Source: Dimargaris cristalligena | Taxonomy: Eukaryota > Kickxellomycota > Dimargaritomycetes > Dimargaritales > Dimargaritaceae | NCBI GenBank assembly: GCA_027576995.1 | Contig: JANBQC010000520.1 | Coordinates: forward strand, 1 to 20,505 | Length of the DNA: 20,505 nt | Reading direction: 5' to 3' | Part shown: piece after piece, positions 9,340 through 17,500 of the stretch | How the letters are laid out: each line of letters begins with the position of its first letter | How positions within the stretch are numbered: the first letter of the stretch is position 1 | Notes under the pieces: generated by a model | What the model was told of the DNA's origin: nothing | Databases searched by the model: none | What the model saw: only the letters and a program-made list of their open reading frames with translations | Program-made: the position numbers and the translations under genes

Positions 9340-9410
9340 TATATGCGCACGCATATAGCCACTAACCATTGTAGCATGGCCATATATAAAACCCCCGTTC
9401 AGTCTGAACG
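9340..9410 (+). promoter_or_regulatory. Candidate NF-YA core promoter: two palindromes flanking a TATA box
   Basis: TATATGCG at 9340-9347 and CGCATATA at 9350-9357 form a perfect inverted repeat with a 2-base spacer. TATATAAAA follows at 9383-9391. Directly after it, CGTTCAG at 9396-9402 and CTGAACG at 9404-9410 form a second perfect inverted repeat around a single T. A start site 25-30 bases past the TATA box would fall near 9413-9420, just before the pyrimidine-rich leader. The palindromes could bind dimeric regulators; that is inference. Confidence 0.5.
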
Positions 9411-9481
9411 AACCTCTTTCCAACTTGTTGCTTTTAATTGGGCTATTATTTTTTATAAATGACTGCATACTTCGCCCATTG

Positions 9482-9695
9482 GTAAGTTTCCGGCTTGCGT
9501 TGTCCCCGATTTATCGCTGTACTATCGGGGTTCCCAAATCCTTGGCCAAACTGTCGTTCTCTACCCCGACCGTCTCGGCTCCGTCGTCATAATCCACACT
9601 TGAAACATCATCCTCCGCCTGTATACTTCTCCCACCCGTGGTCTCACCTTGACTATAACCCCCCTTCAACCCTCTTGGCCTTTTTTTTTTCGTAG
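9482..9695 (+). other. Candidate intron in the NF-YA leader
   Basis: GTAAGT at 9482-9487 is a strong donor, preceded by CATTG. From 9488 to 9693 there is no AG dinucleotide (206 bases); then a run of ten T and CGTAG ends at 9695. TTGACTATAAC at about 9649-9659 is a possible branch region. This AG-free zone before a pyrimidine-tract acceptor is typical of real introns. A later acceptor (TACTAACCCATTAG, ending at 9726) is an alternative. A short frame ATG ACT GCA... (9459-9481) lies in the presumed first exon. Confidence 0.5.
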
Positions 9696-9761
9696 TCGTA
9701 TTGACACTCTCTATACTAACCCATTAGACTCGATTACCCCCGTACGAAGCCTCTCTCCCTT

Positions 9762-9784
9762 TCTCTCTCTCTCTCTCTCTCTCT
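9762..9784 (+). repeat. (TC)n dinucleotide microsatellite in the NF-YA leader
   Basis: An uninterrupted TC run of 23 bases inside the pyrimidine-rich leader. In the RNA it would be a polypyrimidine tract able to bind PTB-like proteins; that role is inference. Confidence 0.9.
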
Positions 9785-10378
9785 TACCTTGTTTCTCTTC
9801 CCCATAATTCACTGCGGCTCCATTCCTTATTGCCCGTTTGTCCAGTTTCCGTCTGCTATACTACTCTATCTAATTTCTCCTCACGCCCGTCGCTTTGTTT
9901 TGCCCCACTCGTGAATTCCCCTCTCCTCCGCTCAGTCACCAGGTAACCTTCTAGAAACCGTTAGTGGTTGCTTTTTTAATTCCCTACCCGGGCCTCGCTA
10001 CTTTACCTCCAATAGGCTGTATTGGAGACCGAAGTGGTCGGGGCTTCAGTGACTTACTGGCCAGTTACCCCGGGCCTTTGAAAACCGGACTCCAAAAGCC
10101 AGTCCGCGGATTTTTTTAAACCTGCCCAATAGTGGCCCCGAATTCCCCCACTTTTCGCCTTACCCAATGAGGAAAGCTAATTATTGTGCCCTACTACCAC
10201 ACCACTCCCAGTCCTAGAACTATCGTACTAACCTTACCCTCCTCTTTATTGCCTCTTCTTGCTTTCACCCTCCCCTTTTCCATAAACCCTCTGCGGGCTC
10301 TCTCTGCGCTTTTATTTCTTAATTCGGGGCTGGTATTTCCTTGTGCTATACGCTTACTACCATAAGCCCTCTTTCGCC

Positions 10379-10843
10379 ATGAACCATCTTTACCACCACC
10401 AGGAAGACCTACCCACCTCTGAATCAGCGGCCGCAGCAGCCGCTGCAGTGGCCGCTGCCGTGGCAGCCGCCTCCAACCCACCAGGCACCCCCACCTCTGC
10501 CTCGGCCTCCAATGCCGCACTCAACGGGGATCCCCATTCAGCGGGTCTATCGGCAGGCGGCACCCCTGTCTACGAAGAGGAACCTCTCTATGTTAATGCC
10601 AAGCAATACCACCGTATACTAAAACGGCGCGAGGCCCGCGCTCGGCTGGCCGAACTCCATAAGATGCAGGTTAAACGCAAGCCCTATCTTCATGAGTCCC
10701 GCCATAAGCATGCTATGCGGCGGCCACGCGGGCCCGGTGGCCGGTTTTTAACCGCCCAGGAAATTGCGGAAATGGAAAAGAATGAGGCCCACGAGAATTC
10801 TGATATGGGTAAGTTACCAAACCCCCTACCAGCGTATAGTTAA
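10379..10843 (+). CDS. CCAAT-binding factor subunit NF-YA / HAP2
   Basis: The product is 154 residues if translation starts at the ATG at 10379 (GCC before it, G at -3). The frame is open upstream to a TAA at 10283 but holds no earlier ATG. Residues 68-127 are the complete NF-YA core. The first half, [20 protein letters not shown], binds the NF-YB/NF-YC (HAP3/HAP5) dimer. The second, [19 protein letters not shown] followed by PGGRF, inserts into the minor groove at CCAAT. The trimer regulates transcription in the nucleus. Residues about 20-38 are an alanine-rich run. The protein is very short for the family: no glutamine-rich activation domain is visible. GTAAGT at 10809-10814, in the last codons, could be a splice donor giving another C terminus (see findings). 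The leader probably contains an intron, so an upstream coding exon is not excluded. Family assignment is certain; the ends are not. Confidence 0.93.
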   Translation: MNHLYHHQEDLPTSESAAAAAAAVAAAVAAASNPPGTPTSASASNAALNGDPHSAGLSAGGTPVYEEEPLYVNAKQYHRILKRREARARLAELHKMQVKRKPYLHESRHKHAMRRPRGPGGRFLTAQEIAEMEKNEAHENSDMGKLPNPLPAYS

Positions 10844-11086
10844 AAAAAAGGGGGGACCCATCGATGCGTGCGGAAACTACTGGGCCACACATAGGGTTTT
10901 AGAGTATTGCGGCTGGAGGAAGACCGTATTCCCCTAGTATCTTCCAACTTCACCCCCAACCAAGGATGTAGGTCTACCTCTTCAGTATTGCTTTCCACTT
11001 CTCACGATGTTTAAAATAAGCGGATGACTAAACCCGACTCCTTCTCGTTTTTTGGGGGGCCTCCTGCATACCTCTATATAAATATG

Positions 11087-11117
11087 TATATATATATATA
11101 ATGGGATTATCAATAAA
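11087..11117 (+). terminator. Candidate 3'-end signals of the NF-YA gene
   Basis: A TA repeat at 11087-11100 resembles the fungal UAUAUA efficiency element, and AATAAA follows at 11112-11117. They lie about 270 bases past the TAA, in the right order for polyadenylation. They would also fit the alternative spliced reading that ends at 11014. Confidence 0.45.
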
Positions 11118-13320
11118 TATAGCGGAAAACGGGTCGCCTACTGAGGCTACAACGAGATAGAGGTGCTCTGGTCTCTGATGGCATCTGATTGATTCCGTCG
11201 GAAATTATCAACTTCCACATACATTTCTCCGCTACTTAAGAGTCCGCCATAACCCTCAACCCACTGGCTGAAAAAGCTCGGCATATCGGTTCCCAAATTT
11301 CGATCTGATGAATACATTACTTATCACCTCCACTTTCACCCTTCCACTCTTTAATCGCCCGTTTCCTTCGGCCTCCCCATCCAAGCATTGCACCCAGTAT
11401 TGGGCTTGACTCCACGTCACATAGCCACCGACCCTTTGCTTCATTTTACTTCGTAACTATCCGACCGTCCGCATTGTTCACCGCTCTGATTCACCCACCT
11501 TCCGCATTGGATCAAACCATGGTACCATTCACCGTCTCTCCCACTATACTGGCTAACTACTCTACACCCACCCCGGCGCAATTCGCCTATGCCCATAATT
11601 AGCCAAATAATTGGTCCGGAATTCGAGAGTCCAAGTGACGGGTAGATGATGAATGACCGGTCCCGAGTTGATATATAGTCTTTTATAGTTTGTTTTTTTC
11701 TTTCTGGTCGCACTTTTTCTTAATCTTTCCTATAGCTCATTATCGTCCTAGATAAGCCGTCCCCTTATAATTACCCTAGCACCGCTGCACCACCCTCCCC
11801 GGGTGAGAGGGGTCTACCTAACAGCGCACCTCGGTATACGATGTAAGGTTTAGGCCTGTAAACTAATTTATTAAAAAAAATTAATAACCCTTAGTTATCT
11901 AATTCTTAAATTTTAATTGAAATCGACAAGATAAATAGTAGGGCGAGACGCAACAATCGGTCGCGGCCCAACGCGCCCCTGAACCAATCATTCGGGCATT
12001 GGTCGTGCAACCTGTCAGATCATCGGAATGTCAGGATCTCTTCTAGTCGTTGCGCAGGCCTCGTTTGTCGCGGAAAAAGTCAAGCAGATGGCCAGGTTCC
12101 ATGTAGGGTACGAATGAATGAGCAAACCTCCTGGCAAACATGGTCGTTTAATTAATTGCCTAGTGATTTGTATCTGAGCAGGTATTGTCCATGGAGAGAC
12201 GGGGTGTATGGGTGTGAATTTTATGCGGAATCCCAGGCTTCGGTTACCAATCGATGATTTGGTTAGACTGATCTCCTTCCTTTGGCCCTCCATGCCTGGG
12301 ACACACTCTTTCAGCTAGCCGTTCCAGAGATGGCCCAAATATTATTACTTCTGGGTCGCACAGGCATTGCCTTCTAAACCATTTATTATTTTCCGGACCT
12401 TGACCAATATTAAGGAACCTGGAATCCATCACCCCTTTTATGGGTAGATTGGATACATGGATTTTTACATTTTTATTTTATTTTATGAAAAACCTTTGGC
12501 TCTGGTAGGCAACCTCGATGCTTAATAGTGGGGGTATGGATCAATCCCCTTTTCCTCCTTCCAGCTTAGCGTCACCTCAATGTTCGGCAATTCGCCTGGC
12601 AGGCTATGCTACACCACCATATATCTATGTATTAAGTATCTTCAGCTATACGTGTAAATCTAACCCAATCAGACATGACCGACTTTCCTGTCATCCGTAA
12701 AAGGCAACACCCATCATCTCCCATCCCAGACGATCGCTACCAGGGTGGCCTGTCTGTTAGGGGAACATTGAAGGCCATTCCCCCCCTCTTTGTATCTCCT
12801 CGCCCTCTTTCCTCCCCTTTCCTTGCTAGTATATACTATGATTATTCTATTCCACCCATGGTAACTTACTTGAGCTGTAGCATAAAGCTGCGCTAGAGAT
12901 GTCTAGAGAAGGGCGGGATTGTCTCCAAGACCTAACCCTGGTCGATTCACTTTGAATTGAACTTATCAAAGACTTTGCCCTTTAGTGATATAAGGCACTT
13001 TGTCTGGTCTGATCCGGCAAATGGTTGATGAACAATGGGTGAGAGAGAGTAAGAAAAGGAGCGGATAGGTAATGTTACTTCCAGCCGGTCTTGATGAATT
13101 GAAGTGGCACGGTGGAGGATAATAATTACGGTTTGCCATGCAATTATGGCGGTCATCGATCATGCAGCTCTTGTGGATTCTGATTATGCCCACGATACAG
13201 TCGGTAGTAGTAGGGGTATATACTCAAGCAACAGCCTTGCCCACCCCCTGCTGGAATGGGGGGTTCCTTTTAATGCTCCAGCTTTCCCCCCCCTTGGTTA
13301 CTCCCTAACCCCTCTCTGAG
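11118..13320. other. Intergenic region upstream of the Bud14/Tea4-like gene; no gene recognised
   Basis: About 2.2 kb with open frames of at most about 92 codons, several with non-ATG starts and none with recognisable motifs. It contains AT-rich blocks (about 11865-11940 and 12460-12490). No tRNA, rRNA or mobile-element protein was seen. Confidence 0.55.
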
Positions 13321-13490
13321 GCCCATTTACATATATATATATACACCTGTCCTATTTTCCCTATAAGGGGTCTATGTATTTACAGTGTACTGCAATCATT
13401 TCCCTCAATTACTACTAGGTTGAAGAGCCATTTCTACCCCTATCTTTCCCCCTTTCCGCCCTTTCTTTCATAATATTGTGTGGCTTCTAA

Positions 13491-13560
13491 GTAAGTGGAT
13501 TTGTAAAATCCACTTCCTTCCAATTTTCCCTAGCCTTGCATCGGTTTCTTTTCTTTTTAG
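13491..13560 (+). other. Candidate 70-base leader intron with a hairpin at its donor
   Basis: GTAAGT at 13491-13496 is paired with a pyrimidine-rich acceptor ending TTTTTAG at 13560. An earlier acceptor, CCCTAG, ends at 13533. AAGTGGATTT (13493-13502) and AAATCCACTT (13506-13515) form a perfect 10-bp hairpin with a 3-base loop, starting inside the donor itself. Confidence 0.4.
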
Positions 13561-14121
13561 GTGGCGGCTCACACCACCCACATTGAGGCGTACAGGTTGA
13601 CTGGTTTGTTGCCTGCGTTATACTTGTAAATGCCCCACTTGGCTCCAAAGTAAGCCATTATTGGTACTCCCATATTCTCCTCCTGAACCCTGCAGTGTTA
13701 TAGCTTCTGGTTTTGCGGTACTATCTTTAAGCAAGGCACGTCGCTGTCGTCTTCCCCACGATTGCTAGTATCACAAGGTCAGCAGTGCCCCACATGCGTC
13801 TTTGTGGTTGGGTTTCATTACTCGTCTCCTTTTCTTATTTCTTACCAACTCTACCAACCCCGTTTGTCTTTATATATATATAATAGTTCACATCTCATTA
13901 CATACAGCGACGACTCAGTCCTTCATTTAAGCCGAGTCTTATTCGCCGCGTGCTTAATTTCCAGTAGGCTTGGTGTGGCTTGGTGCTATATTAACCTCTC
14001 AGCGGCTGCATAATATATAATTGGAACCCGCTCGTTCATTGCCTATATTTCCATATTTCTCATACCTATCAAAAGCTCTATTGTGTGATTCGGCCACAGT
14101 AGCGGACTCTGTGCCAGTGCA

Positions 14122-14192
14122 GTAAGTATATATCACATCCATCTGCCTGGGCCCAGCACTATCTCTCTTCTATTGTCTTCTCCGTTCCTTAG
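14122..14192 (+). other. Candidate 71-base leader intron
   Basis: GTAAGT at 14122-14127 is followed by a pyrimidine-rich stretch and CCTTAG ending at 14192. The length is almost equal to the candidate at 13491-13560. An internal CCCAG near 14155 is a possible competing acceptor, and no clear branch-point consensus is visible. Confidence 0.35.
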
Positions 14193-14577
14193 AAAACCCC
14201 TCTTTCCTTACTTGCGGCTCGATTATTATCCTTTTCTGTTACTTATTATTCAGGGACCCTACTGCTCCTCACTCTGCTGTTTTATTATATTGTCCTTTGT
14301 CCAGTGCCGAACAGGCCCTCCGTTACTTTTTTTCATTTCTCTGCATTGCCATCTCATCTCGTCTTAGCGACCGTTTTTTTATATATTTTCATTTTGAACC
14401 TTCCTGCCCGCCCACTTACCAACTTAGGCCATTGTCCCCTCCCGTAATAGTTACTTTCGGCCGACTGTATCTCCTCTTTCTTAGCGCTTACCTTGCGGCC
14501 CTACTCTACCCCTCACACCACAAGTTCAAACACTCTACCGTTCTTGACCGCCGTCTCTGCGCGAACCGGTCCACAGC

Positions 14578-17500
14578 ATGAGTGCCGACGACCTCTTTAT
14601 GCAGCGGTTACAACACGCGGGCGGTCAGCAGGACCCTTCTCCCAATCCGGAGATTGAGGGCTACGGCGCGCCCGACGACGGGCTCGTACCCGCCCAGCAC
14701 CCCTACGACCACGACGGCGCCTTAGGCGATTCCATGGCCCTCGACCACAGCGGCGCCGACTCCAACGAGCTTCCCGAGCAACTGGGTATCAATGATTCCT
14801 TTTCGTCCCGGTACCACCTGGACCAGGCCTTCAGTGCGGATGGCCAAGTTCTGGTCACCACCATTCAAACCGCTTGCGCCCATATCGTGACCAGCGAGTC
14901 CGGCAGCGATATCCAAACCAATGTCACCTTACCCGACGGGCAAATGATTTCCCTCAACGCGGGCCAGGTGCCCACCATCGTGTACGCGGCTTTTGACTTT
15001 GTGCGCATGGTCGACGGTCAGGTCACCGTACGGGAAGCGGAGGAGCTCATGCTCCTGGATGAAAGCAATCAGTTCTGGTGGCTGGTCCTCAAGGACACCG
15101 GCGATATCGGGTATATCCCCGCCGATAATATCGAAACCTGCGACCTCCGCCGGGCCCGGCTCAACCGGGATCGGAACGTGGAGCTAGTCAGGCCAATCCC
15201 CCAGGACCGTCCCCTACCCGTCTCTCTGCGGCCCTCGTCCAAAAAAGCCCGCGGCATCAATGGAATCCGTTTCGCCGAAAATATCATCATATCCGTCAAC
15301 GAAACCTATCACTTGGACGATTATATTGACTACGACGACGAAGGTAACGAGGTGCACTACCACGATGACGAGGGCCCCAATAGTGCGGATGATATGAGTG
15401 AAGATGACGACGACGATGAAGATTTAGAGGTTGAGGATTCTGCCCGTAGTCAAGCTACCGAGGCTCCCCATATTAGCCGTCCCCGGCGCCCCGACGATCT
15501 GACGGGCATTCAGTCTGATAATGCCGTGTCCGGTAAAGTTTATCCCCGTGTGGGTGAGGAGGACAATTCCTTGGAACGGGATGGCGACGAAAGTCCCCTC
15601 AACGAAATGAACGCCGAGGCCAACCTGGCTCTAAATACCATGGCTCTGGCTCAGCAGCACGGCTACGGGTCGGGTTCAACCGTCCAGATTCCCCTGGAAA
15701 AGAACCGTTCGGACGACTACCTCCCCGATTATTATGCGTCGTCAATGGTCAGCCACCCAGACGATGATGGTCGAACCGTTACGGACGCTCACGCTACCGC
15801 CACCGATAACCCGAATTCCGCAGCCCGAAATCCCCCCTATCTAACCAACCAATACCCCGACGCATCCATTCAACGCTCCGATCACATGAATGACTTCAAC
15901 CAGGTCTACGAACTCGATGGGTTCGAAGAAAACGACTTTCTGGTCCCCGGCGAAAACCGCTTTGAATCGGGGTCTCCGAATGCCTTTGCGTCCTCCGCCA
16001 ACGCGGGGGTTATCGCCGCGGGCGCCGCCACTGACGATGACGATAACCGGGATGCCGTCGTTCCCGATGGCGACTCCAGTCTCATCGACGATAATCGGCC
16101 GTTTGAATTTATTGTGGCCTACCACATTGAATCTGCGTCGGACGACCCTGCCGAATTCGCGGTCGCTGATGAACAGCCGGTCCTAATGTATATTAATGAA
16201 TCCTTCGCCGATGTGCTGCCGCGGGTGCTGGCCCAATTCAATTTACCGACCTCCGACGCCAAGGGTGTAGGTCCCAAGTATCGCCTGCTAGCCTACATTG
16301 ATGGATTCAACTTCGGTATTTCTCTCGCCCAGGATGAACATATGTACACGCTCCTGGAATACGTTACCGAATGTATGGATGGTATCCCACCGGAAGAATG
16401 CCTGCGCTTTATCCTCAAGGAGGATACGGCCCCCAAACCTGAAGACATCCCCGGTGATATCGCTTCCTTCGGACATTTAGTCAGTGAGCCCCCGACGCCC
16501 TCCACCATCACCGGTACTACGGGGGCTAGTCGGACCGACTTATACGATACAAGCCTCATAGGGGCCGACTCGGCCCCGGGCGGGCCCTCCGCCTCCACCG
16601 GGGCTATTGTTAATTCCTCCCTCCATAGTCTGTCTTCCCCGTTCACTGCCGAGGATTCCATGATGGAAACTATGAATCGGATCAATGAACACCTACCCAA
16701 CGAACAGGCCCCCTCCCCAAACCACCGCCGGTCGGTCTTTGATGAAGCGTTTGGGTTAGATGACGACGGGTTGAATAATAGCAGTAGCCATTTGGCGAAA
16801 AATGGAGTAGGGTCTAGAGATCATCAGCCCCTGCCGGAAACATCGGCCGCCTGGTCCAAGGATATGGCCTCCGATAGTTTGGTCCCGGACTATGATTCGG
16901 ATAGTACCGAGCACGTGTACGTCACCCCCATGGTATCTACCAGGGTAAGGCCTGAATCCAAATCTTTCGGTGCACCCTCCTCTTCCGCGGCCTGGACGTC
17001 CAAAGGGAGTCGACCCATGCCACTGCCGGACCGCCCGGCCGAGCGGGACAGCCATATCCAATCGAATACAAGTACCAGCGATGATGATGCTGGCTCTAGT
17101 CAGAGTTCCATGTACGACTCCGCCTCGTCCTCGCCGGCCGATTATGTCACTCCCGAAACGTCCTCCCGGGTTCGCAGCCCGCCGAAACCACCACCACGTC
17201 CATCCACTGCTGCGATCAAAGAGGAGCCCCCCCGTTCCACGGGGCTACCTTCCCTTGCCAGCTACTCGGTGGTGGCACCGTCCACTCCCACTTATAACTC
17301 GATGAATGACCCTACTGAACCCAATGACCGCCCCATTCCCCGGGTTCTCCCCCCACGACCCGCGGGCCGGAGTAATAGTAACGCCAGTGCTTCATCGGCC
17401 GTTGACCCGGATGGGGTATTAAAACACATTTTCTCTAGCATCCTCCCGCCCAGCTCCCCACCGCCGAAGGGCCGGTCCGATAGATCCTCTTCGGGAGCAT

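Larger units (their letters stand above)
13321..14577 (+). promoter_or_regulatory. Probable promoter and pyrimidine-rich 5' leader of the Bud14/Tea4-like gene
   Basis: The coding strand is pyrimidine-rich (88 of 120 bases at 14161-14280). It begins near an AT repeat at 13331-13343, and a second TA repeat lies at 13871-13882; either might contain a TATA element. Two candidate introns are listed separately. The frame of the main ORF is closed by TGA at 14545-14547, so without splicing the ATG at 14578 is the start. CCACAG ends one base before that ATG and could itself be an acceptor. Confidence 0.4.

Noticed and set aside
8816..10168. Cluster of CCAAT/ATTGG pentamers around the NF-YA promoter and leader, suggesting autoregulation
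   Set aside because: Nine occurrences were found over 1.35 kb, but a similar density occurs at about 4575-5650, far from this gene, so enrichment is not specific. HapB autoregulation is known in Aspergillus but is not shown here.
10343..10378. NF-YA start at the GTG at 10343
   Set aside because: Eukaryotic initiation at GTG is unlikely, and an ATG with good context follows 36 bases later at 10379.
4439..11887. TTATTAATTTTTTT near 4439 and its reverse complement near 11874 as terminal inverted repeats of an element
   Set aside because: A 14-base match made only of A and T is expected by chance; no target-site duplication or transposase lies between.
14297..14581. 94-codon ORF running into the Bud14/Tea4-like start
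   Set aside because: It starts with TTG, lies in the pyrimidine-rich leader where stop codons are rare by composition, and is in another frame.
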